Source: Melieria omissa (lineage: Eukaryota > Arthropoda > Insecta > Diptera > Ulidiidae). From it: a stretch of DNA of 64,000 nt. Below the pieces are notes generated by a model. It was given only the letters and a program-made list of their open reading frames with translations, was not told where the DNA came from and did no database searches. The number at the start of each line of letters is the position of its first letter. Position 1 is the stretch's first letter. The stretch covers positions 36,729,848-36,793,847 of the forward strand of contig OZ020268.1 of NCBI GenBank assembly GCA_963971225.1, written 5' to 3'. Below are positions 11,641-23,500 of this stretch, in pieces. The position numbers and the translations under genes were made by a program.

Positions 11641-12830
11641 TCAGCTTTAAGGGAATAAGAATGATATCAAAGATATCCCACAGGAAATCACGGCAAATCT
11701 TTTACTTTGACAAAATGGCAACATGGACCAAATCTTTGAAATGCTTAAGAAACCTAAACGCAACAGTTTGATAAGACTGTCTCCAGGTTTCAGGAATGTC
11801 AATATTGTAGATGATGTAAACAAAATAAAATATTTCTTGTGCATGGGTTAAACTTCCTATGGTAACGAATGAAGCTTGCACTCATGCTTTGAGACTAGCT
11901 AACTTTAATTTAAGAGCGTAGTTTTAACGGGATCCATTACTTTTTTTTTAATGTTCAGCAATGCTCCCATATTGCAAATCTCCGACAGCATTGCAATTGA
12001 AAGGGAATTCTCTCAAAAACACAAAACTTGCCTCTCTGACAGACAACTTCAGAGAACATTTGTACTGACTACAGCTCAAGGTTCTCAAATCTGGTATATG
12101 GATTGATCGAAGCTGAAAGATGTTGCCGTAGGGGCTGGTGTGTGTGACTCTAAAATTTTAAAAGTCTTCCCTTTGGAAAAATCAGCAACCATCTTAGCAG
12201 GAAATCACCAGAAAGTTGCACATGCTTTATATATAAAATCCGACAGTCAAACGACGCTAAAGGCTCTGCAAGCCTACGAGGCAAACTTGTCAAGACTTCT
12301 CGGGGATTGCTGAAATATTTTGAGTGAAAGTCGAAGAAACAACTCTATAGAGTTGCACTTGATCCCTAGCACACAACTTGCTAAAATAGGTCCATTGTTC
12401 CCACTGGTAGTCCCGAACCATACTGTGAACTGTCCAGAGGACACATACAAGAATGGCTAAGGAAATGGACAGAACAAAACTTTACCGAGTAATGGACCAA
12501 TAGTACGAGACTATGTCAATCAAAATGAATCTTAACCTCAGAGGAATCAAAAAAAGTTCTCATACAAAAGAAGGATGCGTATCCTTACTGAATACCTGAT
12601 GGGTCACTGACATCGGGGAAATCATATCAAAAAAATGGTTCCGGTTCGGATATCTACAGGAAATGCAGTCAAGAACCAGAAACTTGTAACGTTCCTTGCA
12701 ATTTTTCTATACTCAGCTAAAAAAATATTTAGTCAGTTATTGGGCGGCCACCTAAGCCTAGCAGAAGTTTCCAACTTAGAACTCCAGGGAGTAATAAAAT
12801 AAATAAAAAGCATCAGAAATGACCTTAAAC
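11640..12830 (+). mobile_element. decayed LINE with RNase H and C-terminal segment
   Basis: Across several frames the RNase H region can be followed: a VYGLIEAE-like segment near 12,095 where the first catalytic Asp block would lie, then KIRQSNDAK / SDSQTTLKAL near 12,240-12,265. REHFQEWL-like (GHIQEWLRKWTEQNFTE) follows near 12,440-12,490, then EYLMGH and HIKKMV near 12,590-12,640, KCSQEPETC near 12,662-12,690 (the Cys/His knuckle), and LLGGHLSLAEVSNLELQGV near 12,738-12,795. This order matches the C-terminal end of RNase H-bearing non-LTR retrotransposons. Many stops and frameshifts make it inactive. Confidence 0.75.
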
Positions 12831-13259
12831 TGCAATTCTATCTGAACTAGTACTAAGTTCATAAAATCGGGTGCCCTTCTATAAAAATCAGAAGAAGTAT
12901 TGTTTAAAATACAGATTAGAGTTTAGCTTCACTATTCCAAATCTTTTCGATGAAGGTGCTGGATTCAAGGTGTGTCGTATGCGATGCTCGATTTCCACTT
13001 CTCAACACGCGTACGATTCGAAGGGGGCCAATGATGGTAGCTCTTATACTCTCAACTGATACAGCTGAAAGCTTTAATCTACAAGGAGCTCTTTTTGGTG
13101 ATCCTTTCATTTATTTTCAATTTAATGAGGCTTGAAATTTTCATCAACTGATTCGTGAGCAACAGTCTCTAAAATTTATTGACTCTAATAGGCCAAAATG
13201 TGTTCGTTCGTTAATTTTGCAGAGCTTGTGCGATCACTTTTTACTAAAAGATGGTTCAA
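12831..13259. other. AT-rich DNA with no recognised feature
   Basis: Nothing recognised apart from proximity to the LINE remnant on the left and a dispersed repeat on the right. Confidence 0.35.
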
Positions 13260-13890
13260 GTGACCTCCGGAATCTTTATTTTATGCGGTTTGATAAAAAA
13301 AGTTTGAGAACCAAAGCTTGAATGTATCTAAATGACGTCGCAACTAGGTCAAAGCTCACACAATTGCTTGGAAAGTCGGCAATTTACACCACAGTTGCTC
13401 AGAAATTGCTCTGAGAGGGTTAAACCCTAGCATTGACCCTCACTAATATTTCATTCTGAACATTTCTTTAGAACATCCGACCTCGCTATCTCCAACCCTT
13501 AATGGGTCTCTCATACAAAATGATTGTTTTTATAAAATAGGCTCCAAGTGGTCCCAAGTTGGCCCCAGATGTGTTAAATGTATGACCGACACTCATTTAT
13601 TTTCTCTTCCGAATATTTCTTTCAAACATACCTACCCGCTATCTGCAAGTCTTAAGGGGGCTGCCATACAAAACTGGTCAGTTTCAATAGAATTGGCTGC
13701 CCAGTTGTAAATGTGGTAGTTAACTAAGCGATAGAACACCATGTCTCGGAAACTACTACTTTATTCAACAATCGGGAATATTACTGAGTGCAGAAAATAC
13801 AAAATTAAGAAAATTTCGAAAATTTGCCACCAGAGGGCGCTTTTCATACAAACGAAATTGTGAGATTGTCAACTTTTGGGTTTCTACAAG
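13260..13890 (+). repeat. unclassified dispersed repeat, copy A (CTCF-like motif)
   Basis: One of three copies in the window (B at 28,055-29,200 inverted, C at 35,500-35,845). Shared landmarks in order: GTTGCTCAGAAATTGCTCT, ATACAAAATGATTGTTTTTA, GTTGGCCCCAGA, TTCCGAATATTTCTTTC, GCCATACAAAACTGGTCA, CTCGGAAACTACT, then CCACCAGAGGGCGC (13,827-13,840) and GTCAACTTTTGGGT. No TIRs, poly-A tail or coding capacity were seen, so the class is unknown. Confidence 0.8.
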
Positions 13891-14227
13891 GTCGGAGCTC
13901 CATTATTCTCCCCATTTTAAATATAACTGTAATTTTATTTGAGTGTTTGTTTGGGTGTGTTAACTGAAAATGTATGTGCATGCAATATCCTAGACGAACT
14001 CCTTTGATCTTTTTTTTTAGTTCACTTTAGAGCTCTCGAGTATTAAATAAAACTGTACAATAAAATCAAGTTTTTAACAAAATAACAAGGTTCTGACAAT
14101 GTATTCTATTCTAGTGACGAAAATTTCCTAATCTATCCATTTCAAGTATAATTGCAATTTTAGTGTATTTTCATAAAACTGCATAAAATGAAAGGCATCG
14201 AGAACCCATTAATAAAAATCTTCATAT

Positions 14228-14832
14228 CGCACACGCACAACAAAAGTGACAAAACTCAAAACTGTTTTTGAGCTAAATAAACATTTTTTTTAAATAACGA
14301 ATAGACCGTTCAGTAGAAAATCCTTACAGATTATGCTTTTTGATAAGTTCCAAGAATTTTTTTTTTATTTTACACTAGAAAATCAAAAATTTTGAGTTTT
14401 GACTGTTTTGATGATATTTTAATTCAATAATTACGGAACTATTTCAAGTTATGCCACTTTTTCTGAATTTAATAGTTATAAATGACAGTTAAAAAGTTGA
14501 AAGAAAAATTTTGAAAATTCATAATTAATTTTAATAAATAAAAATGTATACAAAAATTGTCAGAATTTGGCTTAAAATTAACTTTAACAAAAATTTATTT
14601 CGTCAAAAGTGACACAATTTGAGTTAGGACTCTTTTGCATTGAGCTGCAGCGATCAAATAGCGTCAAACTTCTGACATGAAGAGAGACCTAACTGTATTT
14701 TTGCAACAGTTAACAACGACAAAATATACTGAGCTTTTGCTGATTGGTAGATAGATGCATTGTGCACAGTGTTAACACATAAACCCGAAAATGAAAAATT
14801 TTGAGTTGTGTCACTTTTGTAGTGCGTGTGCG
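14228..14832. mobile_element. non-autonomous DNA transposon with 34-bp TIRs
   Basis: The ends 14,228-14,261 and 14,799-14,832 are near-perfect inverted repeats of 34 bp, opening CGCACACGCAC and containing ACAAAAGTGACA. The interior is AT-rich, repeats the motif AAAAGTGACACAA at about 14,604 and has no transposase. The target duplication is unclear, so the superfamily is not assigned. Confidence 0.75.
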
Positions 14833-15420
14833 CACAATGTACACTGCAGTATCGCAAGCTTTTATTAGTTGCCTGAATCTTACCGTAAATTTTCCCAGTT
14901 AAAACATGCAAAGACTCTTGGAAGCATCAGTAGAGCGGCACCAGTTGTTGATGGCATAATTGCTACTCAAAGTTATTAAAAGGCAGTCGAGGCAAAAAAC
15001 ACAAACATGACTTACAAAAATCTCGATTCCAATGTCGATCGTCAATATGCATTCTTGTTGAAACAATTTAGAAGGTAAATGCATAAAATTTTCAAATATT
15101 TCATAAAGATTTATACACTGGAGTGTGCCATGGTACCGAGAGAGTTAAGAAAACCCATTATGCTCGAAAAGATTCCATTTGGACATTGATTCTATTATGT
15201 TTTGGATGCCACATTTCTAAGATAACATAAACTTGAAACATAAAATGAAACGAATTGAAATGAAATGAAGTCAGTAAATAAATACAACAAAAAAGCATCA
15301 ACGTACTCTTAAAGCACTAAATTGCGTCTTCAATAGAGTAAAATAAGCCCAAATTGGTAGCTTCAGTTGAGTTGCTGATTCTTGATGTATTCACCAGGCA
15401 AACGTGCAACTTTTGTGGCC
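14833..15420. other. AT-rich DNA with no recognised feature
   Basis: No gene or element end recognised. Confidence 0.35.
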
Positions 15421-15424
15421 TTAA

Positions 15425-15921
15425 CCCATTAAAACCTGACCCCAGAAGGGCTTGTGCGATTTCCATAAAATTTTGCACAATCTTAGTAATTGACCTAATC
15501 AAGAAAAAAAATCAAGAAAATAATTCATACCCCCACCCCCTGAACCAGGAGGGTACGTTGCGCAAACGCAATTTGGGCCTTAGTCACATACAAAACATAA
15601 AATTAAAAAAAAAAAAATTTTTTTAAAACTTATTTTTAAATAGTTTAGCATTACAAAATGCAGCCCACAAAGGGATTTTGATAGGTTTGAAGAATAAGTA
15701 TTTTTAATTGAATTTCAAAAATTCCCCAAAAAAAACCTTTGACTTTGGATCGAAAAAAAGATATGAATATTTAAAAAATTTTGAAATTTGAGTATGGCAG
15801 AATCTAAAACGATCAATTCGAATCCAATTCTACCCATTTTCAAGTCTTATATCTTTATGAATTACTTAATGTAGCGAAATTCCCAAACGTTGCGCAAACG
15901 CAACGCTCAGGGCTTAATGGG
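15425..15921. mobile_element. piggyBac-like MITE
   Basis: TTAA at 15,421-15,424 and 15,922-15,925 flanks ends CCCATTAAAACCTGA and, inverted, CCCATTAAGCCCTGA. Inside each end lies the same 17-bp motif ACGTTGCGCAAACGCAA (15,555-15,571 and about 15,888-15,904) in direct orientation, with the palindrome TTGCGCAA. At 497 bp and without a transposase frame it is non-autonomous. Confidence 0.75.
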
Positions 15922-15925
15922 TTAA

Positions 15926-18080
15926 TGCAATGCTCTTCATACACTACGAGAACAAGTCTCAATTGCCGCTTCTTCCCTACCTTCACTCTTGAGCACTTCA
16001 AGTGCAAACCCATCCACCACTCCTTGTCCCTGCGCCCTTCAGTTAACGTACATAGAGTGTGTGCAAAACTTCACCTCGAGGCATACAACGTTTTACGTTT
16101 CATTCATTTTGTCTCAGTTCACTTCACTTCACTTTGTCCATAATTTCTAGCAGTCTGTCGGTTGCGCGTTGCGGTTCGCCTCCTGTCTCTTAGCTTGTCT
16201 GCGTTTACCAGTTTATTTTGCTGAACCATGAAAAAAGAAAATTAAAGAAAAAAAACAGCAATTTGCTGGTTTTAATTTTCCATGCTGCGGCTTGCTGCCA
16301 ACGCAGTCGTGAATACACAAACACACACAAACACAAATACAGGGCACTTTACAATTGCCTGTGTGTAAGTGTGTGTGTTTGTGCTGTATTGCGATGCGTT
16401 AATTTGCGTTATAATCCATTGAGTAAACAAAACAGTGAAATAAATATCAACAGCAAAACATAAAAGGCAGCAGCACACTGTGCCGAGCGTCAAGAAGCTG
16501 CACAGCCTAATTTATTGTGACCGCCAAACGAAGCGTAAATATACTCGTCCCAGGCATTGCCATTTGCGGCGACTGCGGTCGTGGTAATTTAAATTTATTA
16601 ACTGCGCACTCCACGCGCCGCCGCCATTGTTCGAAGAGCAAAAGTCAGCGCGTAAATTTGAGTGATTGCTGTTTTGTTTCCTATTTCTTTCTGGTTCTTC
16701 TTGGTTTTGTTCGTTTTCATTGTGCTTGGTCGAAATTTATGAAGCGTAACTCAACACACGCGTCCATTACAGGCTAATTCTCAACGAATTTGTAGACAGC
16801 AAGTGGCCCCAATGCTCGGCAAATCTTTTGGCATTTCGTATTTCGTATTCGTGTGTGTCTCGCATGCATAGTTTATGAACTCATTCTAGATGCACAAAGT
16901 GCACATAAAATTGTCACTTTATTTTTATTCGCGCATAAGTCACGTTTCCATGGATCGGCACACACGTATCAACATTTATGCAACACACTCATGCACACAC
17001 AAACACAAACGCCTGATGAATGTCTGCGGCGTATGTACGAGTCTCGAAAATGATGACGGAACAGAGCAGTCTCTTCTTTGCACTTGTGCTGCCTTTGCCT
17101 TTAAGTATTTTTTTTTTTATGCCGAAAATAAGACAATTTCCTACTCCTCAGTCTTTCTTAACGCCGTCTGTCTGCATGTGTTCATGCACAAAAATTTCGT
17201 GCTGTCTAGTGTGGCTGTGGATTTTAGGAATTTTTTCTTTGACTTGTATAAGTTTTTGTTTTTGTATTTTAAGCACAGCATTAGCATATTTTACGCTTTA
17301 ATATTTGCCATAAAAGTAGCCTTAGAACATCAACTAATTTGCATGCTTTTTGCTTGTATGGGTATGTGTGTGCGTTTGTTTCTTAAAAATTGAGGTCTAC
17401 CCACTTTGGTGCAGCCCAGCATGGCGTATGAGCAACATGGACGTGTGCTTGCATACAAAACACCAGCAAACACGCACACACACACACACTCAAACAAGTA
17501 GAGGCGTGTAATTATGCGAATGTCTGACACACATTGAGTCGCCCACTCGCACACACACACACACACACACAAAAACGATTGCATGAGTACGTTGAAAATA
17601 AAATAAAATGAGTACGTATACGCCATGGTGGCTCAATTGGTATCATTACTTGTCCAAGCACAGTGGCGTTTCAACTAAAATGCTGCAGAAATTTTCGTTC
17701 AAAATGAAAAATCTGCAGAAGCAAACACTGAAAGCGACGTTTGCATTGATCTTACGCACTTATTTCTTCATAGTTTTGTTTAAAGTTTTTTAGTTGGAAC
17801 TAAATCTGCTTGAATAATTTTGTATAAGCTGAAATTTAACACATCGCACACTAAATACAAAAGTCGCAACACAAAAATCTCTAAAAAACTGTTGATCCCG
17901 TAAAAACAATAAAAAATATACAATTTTGGAAGGCAACTTTTGATTCTGTCCGACATACATATAATTCTGAATATATTCCATATTAAGAGTTAAGATTGTA
18001 TGGGCGGTGCCACGCCCACCTGCTGGGTCATATTCGCACTATATGGTTTACCGAAATGAGGTCAAGACAGATATTTATTT
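15926..18080. other. non-coding mixed-composition block with CA/GT runs
   Basis: CA/GT runs occur at about 16,320-16,380, 17,474-17,490 and 17,551-17,571. Several overlapping frames on both strands (for example 16,890-17,393) have no domain, no splice context and repeat-driven composition. I call no gene. Confidence 0.5.
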
Positions 18081-18092
18081 TTACATATATAG

Positions 18093-18990
18093 ATATAGAA
18101 GATAGAAGATGAAAGATAGAAGATAGAAGATAGAAGATAGAAGATAGAAGATAGAAGATAGAAGATAGAAGATAGAAGATAGAAGATAGAAGATAGAAGA
18201 TAGAAGATAGAAGATAGAAGATAGAAGATAGAAGATAGAAGATAGAAGATAGAAGATAGAAGATAGAAGATAGAAGATAGAAGATAGAAGATAGAAGATA
18301 GAAGATAGAAGATAGAAGATAGAAGATAGAAGATAGAAGATAGAAGATAGAAGATAGAAGATAGAAGATAGAAGATAGAAGATAGAAGATAGAAGATAGA
18401 AGATAGAAGATAGAAGATAGAAGATAGAAGATAGAAGATAGAAGATAGAAGATAGAAGATAGAAGATAGAAGATAGAAGATAGAAGATAGAAGATAGAAG
18501 ATAGAAGATAGAAGATAGAAGATAGAAGATAGAAGATAGAAGATAGAAGATAGAAGATAGAAGATAGAAGATAGAAGATAGAAGATAGAAGATAGAAGAT
18601 AGAAGATAGAAGATAGAAGATAGAAGATAGAAGATAGAAGATAGAAGATAGAAGATAGAAGATAGAAGATAGAAGATAGAAGATAGAAGATAGAAGATAG
18701 AAGATAGAAGATAGAAGATAGAAGATAGAAGATAGAAGATAGAAGATAGAAGATAGAAGATAGAAGATAGAAGATAGAAGATAGAAGATAGAAGATAGAA
18801 GATAGAAGATAGAAGATAGAAGATAGAAGATAGAAGATAGAAGATAGAAGATAGAAGATAGAAGATAGAAGATAGAAGATAGAAGATAGAAGATAGAAGA
18901 TAGAAGATAGAAGATAGAAGATAGAAGATAGAAGATAGAAAATAGAACATAGAAGATAGAAGATAGAAGATAGAATATAGAAGATAGAGG
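18093..18990. repeat. heptanucleotide GATAGAA microsatellite, about 125 units
   Basis: A nearly perfect array of the 7-bp unit GATAGAA with rare variants at both ends (near 18,110 and 18,940-18,985). On the minus strand a 7-bp unit without TAA/TAG/TGA in any frame gives three equivalent open frames translating to a SSIFYLL cycle. That explains the long open frames and argues against a protein. The array abuts the 3' end of the LINE remnant to its right. Confidence 0.97.
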
Positions 18991-19014
18991 ATGAAAAGCT
19001 TCTTACAGTTTTTA

Positions 19015-20540
19015 GTAGGAATTTAGAAGTTGGGTTAGATAAGTTTAGGTGGGAGTGGCTGCCTTGTAAATACATGAAAGCACACTTAAGCTCGCCTACG
19101 TGGCTCATTGTGATATCACAGTTTTACGCCGCGTCTCTACCCCAAATTAACGTTCTAAGAACCTCGAGGATTTCAATATAAACCTGGCTATGTCCCTGAT
19201 GCACAAAAAAGATAGTTTAAACTGGTAAAAAATGGTGAGCAAAGAAACTTAAGCCTGATTCTGGCAAGGGAAGGGCCTCGAAACATAAGGAGGACGGTCT
19301 CTTCCTCCTCCTCGAAACCACAGCCTCGGCAAAAATAGTTATGTTACAAACCTAATTGTTCCACGAGCTGTCCAATTAAATAGTGCCCGGTGAGTACAGA
19401 TACCGTCGTGGTGATGGAGTCAAGGATGAGCAATTGATTGGTGCGTCTCAAATTAAATGAAGGCCATGTTTTCCTAGCAGTGCTACATGTGGGTGCGTTC
19501 GACCACAATCTGCTCGATAAGTTCAGATAGTGTGGTTTGAGGTTGAGGTACGACGTTTGAGGTTGAGCGGCAAGCGAGAGGCAGATAGAGTCACGGCGTG
19601 AGCCCGAGCCCGATCTCGCAATTGCCCTCAATACCCGTGTGACCAGGAACCCACCAAATCATGATACATGAACTTTGAATGTAAAGTGTCAAGGGAGTTG
19701 CGGCAGTCTAAAACAAGCTTTGACGTATTGGATACACCTGACAGGGACTTGAGAGTTGCTTGATTGTGCGAGAAGATATATATATCAACATCAGAAATAT
19801 CATTGCTTATAAGCCACAAGGACGCTTGATATATGGCCATCACTTTAGCCTGAAAGACGCTTCAGTAGTCAGACAGGCGGTGGCCAATTCGAAGACCCAA
19901 CTTATTGAAAAGCCAACTCTATTCTCCAGCTTGGGGTGATCAGTAAATATGTCGATCCAACAGGAGAGAAGAACATATGTAATCGACGTCGACAGAACTG
20001 AAACCACTAACGGGGATGATCCTGGCATAGCCAAGGTCGAGTCTAGTTCAAAGTAGCAACATTGAGATCATAGAAATGAGCATGGCTTGTAATCAGGAGC
20101 TCCGTTGGGAGCCAGTGAAGGACCGTAAACAGTGCTTTGGTTGGAGTGGTTCGGAGAGCCCGGTAATCAAGATCGCCGCCATTATTCTGACATTGTCAAG
20201 AGATCTCTGATCGATAGCCTTGGCAACCGCTCGATTAGGCTCAACCACTACCGTATAGAGCGAGGAAACGATGCGAGGCTGAAGCGGGCACTAAGTCAAG
20301 GCCCTTTAGCACTAGTAGAAAGCACATAAGACCTTTCGGACTCGCTCTGAAATGTTTTTATTCCAAGTAAACTTAGGGTCAAGAGTAAGACCGAGGTACC
20401 TGACCTTTTTGCTGAATTAAGTAGTTAGGTAGATGGAACTGGCTGCCCTAGAGCGAAGATTTCTTACGCCAAAAGGCCAATTGTGATAGCACAGTCAATC
20501 GAGCTTTAGACTTAACCAGTTTGAGCTCCTTGAGCTCCAC
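19015..20540 (-). mobile_element. decayed LINE with RNase H domain and intact-looking 3' tail
   Basis: Reading leftwards on the minus strand: DHPKLENRVG near 19,955 (normally DGSKxxNRVG, the first RNase H catalytic block), VMAIYQASLWLIS near 19,800-19,840, HNQATLKSL near 19,755 (catalytic D of the S/D-Q-A block changed to H), a degenerate GIEGN-like stretch near 19,620, then SVLTGHYLIGQLVEQLGL (19,346-19,400). The 3' UTR follows, with TATCACAATGAGCC (about 19,108) and GGCAGCCACTCCCACCTAAA (about 19,040-19,060), and ends next to the GATAGAA array. Multiple stops make it inactive. The 3' UTR matches the tail of the SINE at 51.5 kb. Confidence 0.8.
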
Positions 20541-23500
20541 ATAGTAGACTTTAGCTAGATTCGCCAGATTGCTTTAGATTGATTGTTTAGATTACTTTAA
20601 CGGCTTCTAAATAATTTGAAATCAGTGCATAGAAGGTGTGGTGGGTTTTCTTCCTCTTTCTCGTCTATAAAGTTTTGACAAAAATCATTAGTAAGGAAAC
20701 CCAACTTTACTGCGGTTCTGACTGTCAGAACACGTTTTTAAAAAGGTAGAAAAATACAGTAATTAAGCGCCTGCAGAAAATATACTATGAAAAAATGTAT
20801 CTAAATTTATCAAAATTTATCTACATACATATATGTCTCATAATCAGACTATATCGATAGATTGATTCGAGAAATGTAACCCAGTCCAAAGAAGCATTTT
20901 CAAGCAGTTCGATTATTTATATTTAGCTCTTTAAATACGTTGATCCAAGGCTTTTAACTTAAAATAAATTAAAATTTAAAACAAAACCAATGAAAATTAA
21001 TGGTAATTTTCATATTCTGCTTCTTTATAAGCTTCTGAAAGGTGCAAACTTCTTTTGAATCAAACTTGCTTTGAATCAATAGTGAGTGGATTTTTAAGCA
21101 TAACAAATCCCTTACTGAGCGCTTGGTTTAGATTCTAGAGAGGAACTTGTGTTGAAATTCTAACTGCTTCTCAAACTATCTACTCAACTGAACAAACTAA
21201 GTTCTACAGAAAAATGTATTTAATTGATGATTCGACACGCTAGTAGAGCATAATGCAAGTAAAAAGAAGGAATAGTTAGGTGGCCGCTGTGTGTTGGTGC
21301 CTAGTGATCTTAATCAGCAGTCAGTGATTTTGGATCCTGACTCGTTCAACTTATCATTTGTAAACAAACAAAAGTCAACATTTGAATAGGAACATGAAAA
21401 GTTTTAGACTTGCGTCTTCTTCGTGAATCACTGCTTTTGCAACTAATCGCCTTCAGATTTCTATCCCTTTAGACGGACTCCATTAGTTTTGCTGTTCGGT
21501 CTTAAAAAAACTGCATTCGTACTATTTTATCTTTGCTCGTTCTTTAATTGTTTTGCCTTCTCCATTTATTGTTGTAAAAATTTCAACAGCAAGCACAACT
21601 TTTTTAGCGTAAGCGCCGGAACTATTATAAATACAAGCATTGTGTGCTTTAGTAAAAATTTTGTTAAATTACACAAACAACAAGAAATTTTGAGAAAGCA
21701 ATTTCGTGCATACAAATCGCTAAACACATTCCAACTGACTCATTTGTGGCACGCTAAGTGGGTTACTTAGGCAGAGCAGAACTGTCAAGTGTTGCTGTTG
21801 CATATCGCACATAGACACACACATACACACATTTACTCGAATACCATCACACACACACAAACACATACATGATGTACAAAGCAAACAAGTGAAAAACAGA
21901 AGTGGCAAAATTTGCGAAAATTTGCGGCATGCAGCACACGCTCGCATACACATTCACACTCTCACACACACACAGCGCAGACTTTCGCAATCTTATAACA
22001 CTTTGGCGACGCCCGCACGCGCTACTTGCGACTGTGTCGACGCGACGCAACGCGACGCTGCTGCAAGGACACAGCCGCCAACTGTGGCACGAGCTTGTTT
22101 TGCGCTTCAGCGCCCGCCCGCCTTATAATTTATGCTGTGCCTTAATTATAGTGCAGGCGCTTCCGGTCGTTGCCGGCTCCGATGCACACGAGACGTTTGG
22201 CGCGTATCTTTTGCTTTTGCCTTTAAATCGGAGGAAATTTAAAATTTAATGCATGGCATTGTTGGTGGACGTTCGGTAAAAGCGCAAAGAATATTCAAAA
22301 GCCGCACATTGGTTCTGGTTGGGATATAAGTGCGCTTTCGAGGGGCTGGAAGTGGGCGTTTGAGTGAAGTCACTTCCGGCAGCAGTCATGCAAACGTTGG
22401 TTGGCCTCTTTAGATTGCACACAAATGGTAATTATTTTTAAATATAATTTCAACTGCACACACACACGCACACACGAGAGGGCGCTGCAGGAAGTAATGA
22501 CATACAGACACACACACATACACACGCCGCCGGCAAAAATGCAGACTGGCAGCCAGACCACCGCAGCCCGGCCGCACTTCCCAAGCGGCGGTTGTAAAAA
22601 TTTTACAGTCAATTCACTTTTATTGCAGCACGAGAAAATATGGCACAGAAGCAACAACAACAACAACAACAATAGCTGGACAACAACACGAAAGGCGCCA
22701 AAGAGAAATTACGAACAAAAAAAAAAACAAAAATGAATTAAAATCGATAAGAAATGCAGAGCAAAATGCTTTTGGGCTGCAGGCGTGCGGGCTTGCGGCA
22801 GCTACAAAAATGAGTAGAATTTTGAGAATGGCAGAATGGTGCGGCTGCAGCTCTATGACCGTTGCCGCTGCCCGCATTTTACACACAAACATTTCGACAA
22901 TTTCTGAATGTGCCAGCGCAAGTGTGGCAAACGGAACGCGAAGCGAACAGAGCGCAATTTAGCAAAGCAGACGCTTCGTTTTGGCAAGAAAGTGGCACAA
23001 AATGGAAAAATTTTAAATTAAGCGAAAAAAAACCCCCAACGAGTGTAGAAATTGAAGCAAACGGCGAAATAACGAAAGCGAAAAATGTTGTGTGTGGCAT
23101 ATGAAATTATTTTAAATTTTTACGATGCCATAAAAACAATATTCCACATACACACACTCGCACACACAGGCAGTGGCCAACTGGCGTGTAGTCGCATGTG
23201 TGGTATGACGGCACGCTTGACAGGTTCGCGTGCGCGCTGCAAGCACATAAACTAAATTAGAGAGTCGCCGCGGCAGGAGTCGAGCCAAATTGGCTCGCAT
23301 GCAGCAGCTGCGCCAAAGCGCCGCTTAATGAGTGGCGTCGAAAGTGTTTGTAGGTGGGCGTGTTCGTGCCAAAAGCAGTTTGTTTATTTGTGCTGTTATT
23401 GCTGTTTGTTGCATTTTTTTGTTATCGTTTTTTTGTTTTTAAGGATAACATAAAATTAAAAAGCAAAATCTAAATTGCACTTGCCACACGTTACACACAA

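Noticed and set aside
18062..19108. Long minus-strand open frame with an SSIFYLL repeat
   Set aside because: It is the translation of a 7-bp microsatellite that contains no stop in any minus-strand frame; two overlapping frames read the same cycle.
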